From the NCBI GenBank assembly GCA_032871835.1, contig CM065296.1, positions 12,602,001 through 12,666,000 of the forward strand: 64,000 nucleotides of DNA. The letters are read 5' to 3'. Below are positions 34,760-46,700 of the stretch, piece by piece. The notes under the pieces are model-generated. The model saw only the letters and a program-made list of their open reading frames with translations, ran no database searches and was not told the origin of the DNA. Position 1 is the first letter of the stretch. Each line of letters begins with the position of its first letter. A program made the translations under genes and the position numbers. Source of the DNA: Dipteronia dyeriana (Eukaryota > Streptophyta > Magnoliopsida > Sapindales > Sapindaceae).

Positions 34760-35031
34760 TTTTAAAAAATAATTAATGTTATTAATATTTTTTATTTTGA
34801 TTTTTTTTTATATTAGTCAAACATGTCAAAGGGTATTTGTATGATATTATTATATTTTTCCAGCTTTAATGCAATTATTCATATATTCAGGGTTTGAAAG
34901 TGTAATTTGCCACTGATGTTTGTTTCACTTCTATCGGTTTTTATAAATTTATGGAAGTTCAGACGGTTAAGTGTCAAGAAAAAAAATTCAGGAGACACTA
35001 TGCAATTGTAGGGTATCGATGCTATTAACCC

Positions 35032-35036
35032 TTTAT

Positions 35037-35099
<63 letters not shown>

Positions 35100-35190
35100 T
35101 AATGCATTATGTTTTACAAATTTATTTTAATAAATAAATTTTAAATTAAAAAAAGATAAATTTGTAATTTCCTTAAGCTAAAAAATTGGC
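35032..35190. mobile_element. Family A copy 2, right part, with (TA)n
   Basis: Continues copy 2 after the foldback element: TTTACAAATTTATTTTAATA and AATTTGTAATTTCCTTAAGC parallel copy 1 (about 23010-23090). A (TA)n run of about 50 bases lies at 35044-35095. The right end of this copy is not seen. Confidence 0.7.
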
Positions 35191-35326
35191 TACATTAAAT
35201 CAGATGCAATAGATAATAACAATCTTAAATGGATATAAATCTGTACAGGTTAGCAAAAGCAGAAAATGGTCAAGTTGTTGTCTAGAGAATAATATCACAA
35301 ATGTGTTTCAGGTGTGTGATAAATAT

Positions 35327-36297
35327 TAGGGTGTGCAGCGGATCGGATCCAATGGATTTGTCATGATCCAAGATCTGATCCGATCCGACTGGATCTGAGA
35401 AATTAAAATCCGATCCGATCCAATATTAATGGGATCCGATTACTATTAGATCTGATCCGATGGATCGAATTAATATAAAGTTGTTCTTAATATATAAAAA
35501 TTAATAATATTAAAGAAATAAAATCAAGTAAATACTTCAAACATTACTACTTAATTCAAATAAAATCAACATTAATATATATATATATAACATAATTTGT
35601 AAACTTATATAGTTCAACAAATTTATAATCCTCAAAACATGAGCTCCAACTAAAATCATCCAAATGTTCAAAATATTAAATTTAATCCTCCAAATAACAT
35701 CAACACAAGTTGCCGAATTTTCTTCTAAAGAAACATGTGAAACAACACAATGCCCAAACTTTGCTATCCAAAAAAAAAAAAAATAGCACCCAATTTCTGC
35801 AAAAGAATAAAATAAAAAATTAATAAGTGAAGTAATTTAACAAAGAACATAACCAAATTTAAATTGAGTTAAATTTGTATTACATGTTTCCAGTGTTTGT
35901 ACATGTTATCGTCCTTTAACATCTTACTTAATTTTCTTCTAAATAAAGGACTTTAACAACACCTAGAATTTCTACAAATCAAAAACAATAAAATAAAATA
36001 AAAAGTTAATAAGTGAAATCATTTAATTTAATAAAGAACAATAATCAAACTGAAGTTAGATTTACATTGGCCGTTTCAAGTTCTTCCATGTTATTCACCA
36101 TCTCACCAAGACTAATTTGTGAAGAAGAATCCAACCAATTTTGTGTGCATATAAGTGTTTTCACTGTCCTTGGAGACAATGAATTTCTAAATGAATCAAG
36201 AATGCATCCACCGATATTAAATGCTTATTCAGAGGCTACAGTTGAGACAGTTATTGCCAAAATATCTCATGCAACATAAGATAAAATCTTATATTTG
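35327..36297 (-). mobile_element. hAT element remnant with GATCCGAT subterminal repeats
   Basis: A hAT-like end TAGGGTGTGCAGCGGATCGG begins at 35327 and is followed by about ten GATCCGAT/GATCTGAT motifs up to 35470. To the right, minus-strand hAT transposase sequence (about 36010-36290) is cut off at the copia remnant. The other end of the element is not present. Confidence 0.65.
36010..36290 (-). pseudogene. hAT transposase C-terminal dimerisation domain fragment
   Basis: The minus strand reads DILAITVSTVASE, a stop, AFNIGGCILDSFRNSLSPRT and then VKTLICTQNWLDSS. This is the conserved C-terminal hAT dimerisation block (family pattern: VSTVASE.AFS.GGR.L...R..L.P..VEALIC...W). Stops occur within it and the catalytic part is absent. 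The protein would have been a DNA transposase; here it is only a fossil. Confidence 0.85.
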
Positions 36298-36299
36298 GG

Positions 36300-38769
36300 A
36301 GACTTGAAAGATATGGGTTTACTTCTTATGACACAAGTCTAATGTGTTTGAGGTTTTCAATAAGTGGAAAGTTATGGTTGAGAATGAGACAGGTTTAAAG
36401 ATCAAGAAGTTGCATTCAGACAATGGTGGAGAACAAGAAGACAATGAGTTCAAGAAGTTTTGCTACCAGAGCAGGATAAAGCTGATACGGATGGTTTCTG
36501 AAACGCTATAGTAGAATGATATAGCAGAACAGATGAACAGAACATTGACTGAGAGAGCCAAAAGCATGCGTTTACAATCAGGGTTGCTGAAGCAGTTCTG
36601 GGCAGAAGTAGTCAATACAGCAGCATACTTGATCAATAAAGAACCATTAAAGCCTTTTGTACTTCATTATACCAGAAGAGATTTGGACTAGAAAGAGATA
36701 AAACTTTCTTATTTGAAGGTGTTTGGTTGCGTTTCTTATGTACATGTAGGTGATCACTCGAGGAGCAAGTTGGATGCCAAATCAAAGAAGTGCACCTTGG
36801 TAGGTAATAGTGAAGACAAGTTTGATTATAAACTCTGGGATGACCAAAACCCGAAGATGATTAGGAGTAGAGATGTTGTCTTCAATGAAAAGGTCATACA
36901 TATGTCTGAGTCGGAAGAGCCAAATTACTTTGGGCTAGAGGATGTATCTGGTGGTAGGATCGTGGAATGTGGTAGTAATCAGAAAGTTGAAGAGCAAGGT
37001 GTGCAGCCCTAGGTTGAAAAACCTATACCACAAATTGAAGTTCCAACACCATAGAGTCTGATCAGTTAGAGAGTTCTGTAAATTGGAAATGCTTTGAGAT
37101 GATCCCCACAGGCCTAGAGCACAGTGCAAATATCCACTCACCCATATGTACCAAATAGAAGGTACTTGCATTACTTTTTGTTGACATATGCGGGAGAACC
37201 TGAATTCTATGTTGAGGCATATCAGGGTGAAGATGCAAGCAAGTGAAAGCTTGCAATGATGGATGAGATGAATTCGCTTGTGTCTAATCAAACTTGGGAG
37301 TTAACCGAGTTGCCTGAAGGAAAGAAAGCCCTACAGAACAAGTGGGTGCTTCGAATCAAAGAGGAACATGATGGTTCTAAGAGATACAATGTGAAACTTG
37401 TGGTCAAAGGCTTTCAGCAAAAGAAAGGTATTGATTACACTGATATTTTTTCTCCTGTTGTTAAACTAACTACGATCCGGTTAGTGTTGAGCATTGTCGC
37501 AGCAAATGTGCTATATCTTGAGTTGTTGGATATGAAGATTGTCTTCCTTCATGGAGACTTGGAGGAAGAGATATACATACAGCAACCAGAGGGGTTTAAG
37601 GAACAAGACAAAGAAGAGATGGCTTGCAGATTGAGGAAGATCTTTTATGGTTTAAAACAGACTCCCCGACAGTGGTACAAGAAGTTTGATGGGTTTATGC
37701 AATGGAATTGCTACTTTAGATGCAATGCTGACTATTGCTGCTATTTCAAGAAGGTTAAGTCAAGTTTCATAATAATGCTACTTTATATTGATGACATGTT
37801 AGTAGCTGGTGTAGATTTGGAAGAGATTAACAACTTGAAGAAGCGACTATCAAGTGAGTTCGAGATGAAGGACTTAGGTGCAACAAAGAAGATACTTGGA
37901 ATGAGGATTAGCAGAGACTAACAGATGGGTACTTTACAGCTATCTCAGGTAGAGTATGTTCGTAAAGTGTTATAGAGATTCAACATGGGCGATGCAAAGC
38001 CGGTTAGAACACCATTAGCTAGTCGATTCAGATTGTCCAATAAGCAGTGTCCAGAGACGGATGAAGAAAAAGACTTCATGGCTAGAGTACTATATGCCTC
38101 AGCCATTGGAAGTCTGATGTAAACCATGGTTTGCACTAAACCAGATATTTCCCATACATTGAGAGTTGTGAGCAGATACATACATTGGGAGTTGTGAGCA
38201 GATACATGTCTAATCCAGGCAAGCAACACTGAGAAGCAGTGAAGTGGATCCTAAGGTACTTGCAATGTACAATAAAAAAGTGTCTAACCTTCAGGAGAGA
38301 TGAACTTAAGTTGAAGGTTATGTGGATTCTGATTTTGTTGGAGAGGTGGATCACAATGAGCACCACCGGATATGTGTTCACAATGGGGAGTACCGCTATT
38401 AGTTGGGTTTCTCATTTGCAAAAGATAGTGACAATATCTACAACTGAAGCAAAGTATGTAGCTGTGACAGAAGCTAGCAAGGAGCTTATATGGTTACAAG
38501 GGTTGTTAACAGAGTTGGGATTCGAGCAAGTGATGAATGTGTTGCACAGTGATAGTCAGAGTGCAATACACTTGGCCAAGAATTCGACGTTCCATTCTAG
38601 AACCAAGCATATAGGACTGCGGTATCATTTCATTCGGTCGCTAATCGACGATGGAGTGTTAAAGCTTGTGAAGATCATAGGGAGTAAGAATTCAATTGAC
38701 ATGTTAACCAAGCTAGTCACTACAGAGAAATTAGAGTTGTGCACAACTGCAATGGGTCTTCAAGGTTGA
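36300..38769 (+). pseudogene. Tork/Tnt1-like copia pol remnant, 5'-truncated
   Basis: It begins inside the integrase core: IWVYFL, a stop, then VFNKWKVMVENETGLKIK and LHSDNGGEQ (second catalytic Asp). Next are MNRTLTERAKSMRLQSGLLK, WAEVVNTAAYLINK and VFGCVSYVHV. RT follows in a long open stretch (37256-37921) with ELLDMKIVFLHGDLEEEIYI and LLYIDDMLVAG. RNase H follows (38239-38769) with STTEAKYVAVTEASKELIWL and SRTKHIGLRYHFI. Gag, protease, the first integrase Asp and the 5' LTR are missing. Stops occur near 36510, 36690, 37012 and 37921. The truncation point abuts the hAT remnant. Confidence 0.88.
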
Positions 38770-38861
38770 AGACAGAGGAGGATGAGCGCACCGTACCTAT
38801 CCACTAGTCATCGAAGATGGAAAAAAAACTCTACTCTAGTTTCAGTCTTCAAGTGAGAGAA

Positions 38862-39213
38862 TGTTAGGTTGTGAAACCTGAATCATATTATATTTAGAAT
38901 TGGTTCTCTATTCTATTTATGAGTGTTTTATTGTTTTATTTAGGAAAGGATTTCTACTAGTTTTAGGTTGGACCTTATTATAAATATTCATGTAATTCTT
39001 GTGTGTAATGTGTGCTGCATAGAGAGAAGAGAGAAGAATATTGAGAGCAATAAAGAAAGATATATCGTTTCACTATTGTAAACACCTATTTCATAGTGGA
39101 AGTTGGATGCAGGTAGCCAGGTACGCTCCCACGTAAAATATCGTGTCTCTTATTTTTCTTTTACTTGTGTGTGTTTGATTGTGCATATTTCCTAAACCGA
39201 TACATCCACAACA
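38862..39213 (+). repeat. 3' LTR of the Tork-like copia
   Basis: Starts TGTTAGGTTGTG after the purine tract AAGTGAGAGAA and ends near CCACAACA, giving inverted TGTT/AACA tips. TATAAATATTCATGTAATTC (about 38970) could be the promoter and GCAATAAAGAAAG (39048) a poly(A) signal. The matching 5' LTR was not found in the window. Confidence 0.75.
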
Positions 39214-39674
39214 TTATCCTGATCAATAATCATCACATGAGGATTATCCTCCCCAACATCAGATATTTTAGCAACCGACCATACTACTATACCAGTTCAA
39301 TATAGTTATTGGGACAACTGATTCGATTGAAACTTGAATCATTGCTTAGCTGAATAAACCCTTCAACCACCAAACCGGCAGTGTGACTCGAACATGAGAT
39401 TGTGAATTTTATTTATTTATTTTACATATATGAGTCAAAACCGAGAGTGAGACCTGGACTGGACTTTAAGTGACAACCCACAACTCCATATTAGAAGGAC
39501 TAGGTCCAATAATCCATGAAAGGCTATTTGATAGGTGCTGACGTGGCCAAGCATGTCACAACATGATAACGGCTTGCGAGATAAATGTGTCGGTCCTAAT
39601 TTGCGAAGTACGACCTAGGCCCAAATTATGAGAGAAGGAGGTCATCTGAGTGCTGACGTGAGTCACGTAAAAAC
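39214..39674. other. Non-coding gap, probable old upstream region of the CXXC gene
   Basis: No gene seen. If the two TAA-flanked elements to the right are removed, this DNA becomes the upstream flank of the gene at 43796. Confidence 0.4.
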
Positions 39675-40285
39675 TAACGGTGCGTTTGGTACGCGGATGG
39701 GACAGGACAGGATAGGATAGGACAGGACAAGGCAATACAAGTTGTCTGTATTGTGTTTGGAAGGCCTGGGACATAATTATTAATGTTATGTGTTTGGTAT
39801 GACTGAGACATGACAGAACAAGATGTTTAAATGACTATAGTGCCCCTGTTATGTTGTTTAATGTTTTTTTTACCACGTAATAATGTTAAGTGGGACATGA
39901 CAAATAGATATTTATATGATTTTATTTTTAAAAATATTTATATATCATATTTAATAAAAAAAATATGATTGAAAAATATTCATATTTAATAATTTTATAG
40001 GATTATTATTGACAATTTCCTTATTAATTTTACAATTTTCTTCTTGGTCACTTCCTTGTTAATTTCATGGAAAAGAAATTATTATGAAACGATAAATAGT
40101 TGATTAATTAGCATGGAATTAAAAATAAAATCCAAAAACTCATCAATATTATAATAATCTCATCTAATTGAAAATAAAGACTTCAGTTGACAACATAATA
40201 ACAAATCATCCATGACACTAATGTTATCATATTCAAACAAAATATATCCTTCAAACATGTTCACAAAATCATATATAAAAAGTAA

Positions 40286-41019
40286 TCACTCCTCTAGAAT
40301 TGCATTTACAAAATCTGGCTTGTAGGAATCATCCAAGCCATTCCAAATGCGCAACTGGTTTGACTTATTTCCAAAATACATTGCAACTCGTATCACTTGC
40401 ATACGATCAAGACCCATTCCCTCTAGCTCAACACCTAAACGGGTCATTGCATCCCCTCCTGTAATAGCCTCAGTCAACTTAGCAATATCTACGGATGCTC
40501 TTTCCATGCTTTTTTCAAAGACCTTGGTGATGTCTACTACTGTAGAACTGTCATTCTTCTTTCTCTTCCGATTTGATGTTTGTCCTGTATTTGGGTTAGA
40601 GGAAGCAGAGGCAACATTTGAGGGTATGAGTAAGTCAATTTATTCCCAATACAAATCTAGAATTGCCTTTACAAAATCTGGCTTGTAGGAATCATCCAAG
40701 CCATTCCAAATGCGCAACTGGTTTGGCTTATTTCCAAAATACATTGCAACTCGTATCACTTGCATACGATCAAGACCCATTCCCTCTAGCTCAACACCTA
40801 AACGGGTCATTGCATCCCCTCCTGTAATAGCCTCAGCCAACTTAGCAATATCTACGGATGCTCTTTCCATGCTTTTTTCAAAGACCTTGGTGATGTCTAC
40901 TACTGTAGAACTGTCATTCTTCTTTCTCTTCCGATTTGATGTTTGTCCTGTATTTGGGTTAGAGGAAGCAGAGGCAACATTTGAGGGTATGAGTAAGTCA
41001 ATTTATTCCCAATACAAAA
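40286..41019 (-). pseudogene. Duplicated C-terminal fragment of a Myb/SANT-like (Harbinger ORF1-type) protein
   Basis: Two tandem copies with period 363 bases (40294-40656 and 40657-41019) encode nearly identical minus-strand peptides: MERASVDIAKL(T/A)EAITGG, then RLGVELEGMGLDRMQVIRVA and QLRIWNGLDD. Both are preceded by a basic NRKRKKNDSS stretch. This Ser/Lys-rich linker followed by a C-terminal helical 'MGL...' block is what I associate with Myb/SANT-like proteins encoded by PIF/Harbinger elements. The DNA-binding N-terminus is absent, so neither copy is a full gene. Family assignment is an inference. Confidence 0.6.
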
Positions 41020-41057
41020 TCACACACTTGGTCTTAACAAAATAAATCATCCTACAC

Positions 41058-41467
41058 CAAACTATTTCAATCGATATAAGTGCTTGATTCAGTTAAGTAC
41101 GTAGCGTTGTATCACAAGTGTACTCTACCGGCACAATTTCGGGTATGAGTAAGTCTGTGTATTCCAGCCAATATACATCCTGAATACTATATATATATAT
41201 ATATATATATATTTGAAATGACAAATTATTTTAGCCAAATTACAGATTTATACATTGTGTTGTTGCCAAAACTATTTCAATCGATATAACTACTAGATTC
41301 AGTTGTACTTGGCGTTGTATCACAAGTGTACTCTACCGATACAATTCCGGGTATGAGTAAGTCTGTGTATTCCACCTAATATACATCCTGAATACTATAT
41401 ATATATATATATTTGAAATGACAATTTATTTCAGCCACATTACAGATTTATACATTGTGTTGTTGCC
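41058..41467. repeat. Two-copy 210-base tandem duplication
   Basis: ACTATTTCAATCGATATAA starts units at 41061 and 41271. Both carry ATCACAAGTGTACTCTACCG, GGGTATGAGTAAGTCTGTGT, a (TA)n run and ATTTATACATTGTGTTGTTG. Confidence 0.85.
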
Positions 41468-41639
41468 TTGTACATATTCTTGTGCCACCAATTTGAGCAA
41501 AATTATCATACAGTATATAGCAGCAACACTTAATTAAAACCAAGAGAAAGTAAACAAAACAATACACAAAACAAAGGAATTGAATAGGGCATACGTAAGA
41601 GATAGGAACATTAGTAAGTCTCATCTAACTATATAGATA

Positions 41640-41767
41640 TTCTTCTACCGGGTATATATATTTTTGATGGGTTCATATATATATTTAACTACATATATAT
41701 TCTTCTGCTATATATATATATATATTTCTGCTGGGTACATATATATTCTTCTGCTGTGTACATATAT

Positions 41768-41798
<31 letters not shown>

Positions 41799-41921
41799 TT
41801 CTGCTGGGTACATATATATTCTTCTGCTGTGTACATATATATAAATTTCAATATGTTCATTTGTAAGAGAAAGACCACACACTAAAACTACCAAAACACA
41901 GCTAAGAGAAATCATATATAC

Positions 41922-42010
<89 letters not shown>
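41640..42010. repeat. TA/TG microsatellite cluster
   Basis: CTGCTGGGTACATATATATT and TCTTCTGCTGTGTACATATA alternate with (TA)n between 41690 and 41850. A compound (TA)n(TG)n tract occupies about 41924-42010. The His-Thr-repeat ORF here is a translation artefact. Confidence 0.9.
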
Positions 42011-42013
<3 letters not shown>

Positions 42014-42945
42014 TTTGATAAATCAAACTTTATTACCAAAATCAACAAAAAACATCAGCAACGAAGCAACATCGGGGGAGCAACAAAACAAACAACCCAA
42101 TAGAAACACAACAAAAACAAAAACAGGGGATTAAACTTCCCAACTGATGACATCCCTATCACCAACAACCACCCTCTTTGCTAACATATCAGCATGTAAG
42201 AGTTTGAAACTCTAAAGCTGAATTGAACATTGGTTCACAGAAAATCAATGTGGCAACACAACACACAATTGAAATACAAAGCACTGGATAACAAGACACA
42301 ATCGAAACACAAACCCAAAACACAACAATCGAAAATAAAAGAGAAATCACTACAACAAGCAGCAACACAACACAAAGCACCCAGCAGCATCAAAAATCAC
42401 TCCAACAATGAGAAAATGGATGCAGTAAACAGATGATAACAAGACAAGTAACCACAAAATCGCGAAATCGAATCAGAGAAAGAGACAAGCTCACGATTTC
42501 AAAACGAAATCGAAACAAACAAAAGGAAAATGGAACAAAATCATACCTGGGTCGGCTGTGAACGCGTGCGACGGGAACCAAGTCGGCTTCGGCGAGGAGT
42601 TATGGCGGCAACGGGAAGATGATTGGTACCTCTAGGGTTCACTGGTACAACGATCGTGGGTTGGAGAAAAGAGAGAAGAGAGAAGAGAGAAATAGAGAAG
42701 GGAATTGTTTAATTTATACGGTACACAATTGTAATTTGTTGAACATTTAAAGGGCAAATATGTCATTTTGAGCCTTGTCCCATGCCATGGGACTAGTTGG
42801 TCGAAGGTGTGAGGTGTGACAAGTTTTTATGAATTTTGTCCCACCTTGTCCCATGTTGTCCCACACTGAGTTCGCACCAAACGCGGGATAAGGACAAACA
42901 GTCCCATGTTTTCCTGTCCTGTCCCGTGTACCAAACGCACCCTAA

Positions 42946-43631
42946 GGGTGCGTTTGGTATGGAGATGGGACAGGACAAGGTGGGACTGGACGGGACTGGA
43001 CGGGACTGGACAGGACTGAACAGAACTGGACATGTTGTTCTATGTAGTGTTTGGAATGCCTGGACAGAACTATAACCTGTACTGTTATGCGTTTGGTATG
43101 GCTGGAACAGAATGGAACAAGAGATTCAAATGACCAGAGTACCTTTCTTATATATATATAACAACATAGACTATAATATTATATATATTAATAAATAATA
43201 ATATTATATTATTACATTATATATCAATTTATATATATATAAATATATTTTTATATTACATATATTATATATATATTAATATATTATTTTTATCTTAAAT
43301 ATATTATAACTTATATATTAATATTTATAAATCATAATAATATATAATATAATATATATGTAATTATAATATATAATTTATTGAACATGATTGTAATTGT
43401 TTGAAAATTTAAGGGTAAATTGGTCATTTTGATACTTGTCTCATGTCATGGGACAAGTTGTGCTAGGATCTTGGGTGGGACAAGTTGTCCTAGGGTATTG
43501 GGTGGGACAAATTTTTGTGATTTTTGTTCCATCTTATCCCGTCATCTCCCATGCTAAGAACGCGCCAAACGTGGGACAAAAAACAAACTGTCCCACGTTG
43601 TCCTTTCCTGTCTCGCTTACCAAACGCACTC
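42946..43631. mobile_element. Second GGGTGCGTTTGG element, 686 bp
   Basis: The left end GGGTGCGTTTGGTATGGAGA follows the TAA of the previous element directly. The right end (reverse complement GAGTGCGTTTGGTAAGCGAG) is inverted. TAT rather than TAA follows on the right. The interior is AT-rich and non-coding apart from shared GGGACAGGACAAGG and TTGGAATGCCTGGAC subterminal phrases. It is a non-autonomous relative of 39678-42942. Confidence 0.75.
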
Positions 43632-43795
43632 TATCGGCACACATAGTACAATACCGCACATACAACGTGGCACCTAATAATTGGAGGAAACTTCCCACGC
43701 TAGAGTGCATATATTGCCGAGGCTACATCTTCTTGTATTGACTCATCGGGTACACAGAGCAAAACGGAAATACTGATTACAGAGAGAAAAAAAAA

Positions 43796-46700
43796 ATGGT
43801 GAACTACATGCTGATGATCTGCGCCGATCTCGAGAATCTCACTAACCTCGAGCCGCATGATGGCTGCGACGATCCTAACTTCTCCTACCTCTTCAAGGTC
43901 TCTCTTTCTCTTTTCTCTTCTTCAATTTTCATGTTCACATTGATACCTTCGTTTTAGTGGTTTTAATTCTATTCTAGTTCCTTTTACTGGATTCTTCTTT
44001 TCTCTGCTTCATATGTTGATGATGCTTCTGTTATCTTTTTATTTTTATTTTTTATGTGAGTCTATATCGTTCGTTCTAGTTTAGTCTACGATTGTTTTTC
44101 ATTTCATTATCATTTCAAATCAAACGTGTTATGTTTGTTAGGGTTTCTACTTGTATATTACTTTAATTTACTTGATCTAATGTTTTTTTATAGTTTTTTT
44201 TAATCAAATGTAGATTATAGTACGACTATTATAGCTAAATTTTCTTGCATTTTCTGTGATTTGAATGCCTATTGTTATGTGTGTTATTTCAATTATATAT
44301 TAACTTTTGTTTTTCTTGTTTAGTCTTTCAAGGTTTGTTTTGATTTCGTCTTCAAATTTTCGAATCTGAATTTTTCCTGATAGTTATAAGTTCTAACTTC
44401 ATATTGCGTTTATAATTATTGTTATTATTATCTGTGTTACGGATTATAGGCTGTTATTTATTTTTATTTTAGGATGTTTAATTTTACATATTTTTTATTT
44501 CAATTTTATGTTCTCCCATAATTCTATTTTTGACGTCTGATTATTTCAATTATATATGAAATCTTTGACTCTTTTTTTATCTTTTTTTCTGTTCAAGTAC
44601 TGTAGTTTATGCTGTAATTGATATTAATTTTCGAATTTCCTGGATTAATAGTAGTTTGCTTTGTCTATGAGAGGTGTAGGTTAAGTGCGGGTGTTGTGGA
44701 GAGCTGAGCCAGAAAGAGACATGCGTGTCCTTAAATGATACTGTTCCTAATTCTTCGGGCAAGGGAACCACTAATCTCATCCAAAAAGTACTCTCTCTCT
44801 CTCTCTCTCTATAATTTAATGATAAACTTGTTCTATTTGGTTGTTGTACTAAACTATGTTAAAGAACGGAATTCTGTTTTTTTCTAAAGCATCATTTCTT
44901 CAACTTGGCCAAGCAGTAAATGAACATTCTAGTTGAGCAATTGTTGTTTGTACTGATACTAGAGAGTAACTTATTTAGAATGACTTAAGAAATCAATATA
45001 TTTGCTGTTTAGAACCAAGTTTACTGTTGTTTTTGTCGGAAACGATTTCACAACCATGAGAATGACATATTTCTAAGTTCTTAGAAATTTGAGAGTGCAA
45101 TATGATTCAACAGAGTATCATCATTGCACATCTTATAATTATAATTCCATTCTTTGACTGGTTCATTTCTTGTAAACATTGCTTGCAAATTTGCAATTGA
45201 GTGAGCATTGAAAATATATGTTTCTGTATGGCTCTTGATAAATATGGTACTTTATGTCTCTCAGTAATTGTTTATTTCTTGCTGTGACATGTGAATTGTG
45301 ATTAGTAGTATCATGTTTCTTGTGTATATTAAATACATCCATCACATAACTTTTCAATGAAATATGGATTTTTTTCTCTGTAGCTATAAAATGACTGACT
45401 TTTGGTGTTGGGTGTTACTTTGCTGCCTTTTCTCCGTCTACAGTGCAAGTTTTGTGGGAGGGATGGAACTGTGACAATGATAAAAGGCCGAGGTAAACCA
45501 CTGACCCCGGAAGCTAGTGAATCAGGGAAGTATTGCCCCATGATGTTATTCGACTGCAGGGGTTTTGAGCCTGTGGATTTCATCTTCGGTGATGGATGGA
45601 AAGTTGAATCTGTAAGTTTCTACTATTCTGCCTTACCCTCTGTTATGGAAAAAATCAATATAATCTTTTAAAAACGTTTTAGGTGCAATGGGCCGTCACG
45701 TCCAATTTGCCTTGAAAATTGTTGCCAGGTTTAAGAAAATTGCATTTTGCATTGTCGAAACACAAATCTTTTTCTTTTCCACTGGAGATGATATGTTTCA
45801 CAATTTTATTGTTGTATCTAGGTTTCTTTATTGCATCTTGGCTTCATAATCTTTTTGAGTAAGAACACTGGCTCCTGTTTTGTTGTTAAACTTTCTTGAA
45901 CTTCATTCCCGCTCCAAATGGTCTTCCTCGTTTCATTCAAGTTTTTGAACTGTTATGTTTGGGATTTAAGAGTGCAAGTTTTCAAATTCTGTAATGGAAA
46001 TATCTAACCTTTGGTAGGATTGAATGAGGACACATGCATTTTCTTTGACACAAAAAGAGATTGTGTAATCAGATGTCTTAGGGATGTGCTGCACTTCATT
46101 TTTGCTATGATCTCTTATGAATATCATGATGTCAGCTACAAGGAAAAATCTTGGATGCAGTGGGATGCATGATGCATCTCCCGCTGCGATCCTGCTACGT
46201 GGCAGGATCTCAGCGGGAGATACATCGTGCATCTGCTGCATCCAAGTTTCTCCCCAGCTACACATAATTATTCTGGTGCACTCCAGGGATGTTAATAAAC
46301 TTGACTTGGAGTTCCTTGTTTTGCAATGAATTTACATAAGGTTTTATTGTCTTCTGGTTTGTCTTTCATGGGTTTCCTGTAGTATGCTGGTATTGATCAT
46401 TCAAGAACATTATCAATACATGTGTGCTATTGTCCTACTCTTGACGCAAACAGAAAAAATTTGGGTAATCATTGCAATGTAAATTAACTTTGCTTATTCA
46501 AATAGTCTAGCTACTAGTTTAGTGAATTGAAGATCTGTTGAACAAAAGTATAATTTGAATTACTTTAGACAAGAACAGATGGATACACAACAGATTTTGC
46601 TTCCATTTTTTGTAGTTGGTCTAATGTTCTCATGTGGATGAGGTTGTAAAATGCTCTTGGTTACTTGCACTCTTTTAAGTTTTTAGATTCAGTTTAAGAT

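Larger units (their letters stand above)
24541..35031. mobile_element. Foldback/long-TIR element split by a Sirevirus
   Basis: The left end GGGTTAATAGCATTGATGCC and the right end (reverse complement GGGTTAATAGCATCGATACC) start long inverted arms. These continue through CAAATACCCTTTGACCTGTT / AACATGTCAAAGGGTATTTG, an AAT microsatellite, and the AACAATTAAACTACCCATAA region. Flanks TTTATTATA (24532-24540) and TTTATTTTA (35032-35040) agree at 8 of 9 bases, consistent with a 9-bp duplication as in Mutator-like elements. Without the Sirevirus the element is about 1.6 kb and has no transposase. Confidence 0.75.
39678..42942 (-). mobile_element. PIF/Harbinger-like element with Myb-like ORF remnants, TAA duplication
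   Basis: The ends CGGTGCGTTTGGTACGCGGA and (reverse complement) GGGTGCGTTTGGTACACGGG are inverted. TAA lies on both sides (39675-39677 and 42943-42945). GGACAGGACAGGATAGGATA follows the left TIR and its complement precedes the right TIR. Inside are a duplicated fragment of an ORF1-type protein, two further internal duplications and long microsatellites. On the minus strand the right end holds a CTCTTCTCTCTTCTCTC leader. No transposase ORF is recognised, so it is non-autonomous. Confidence 0.7.

Noticed and set aside
41685..42134. ORFs with His-Thr and Tyr-Ile repeats
   Set aside because: Translation of a (TA)n(TG)n microsatellite.
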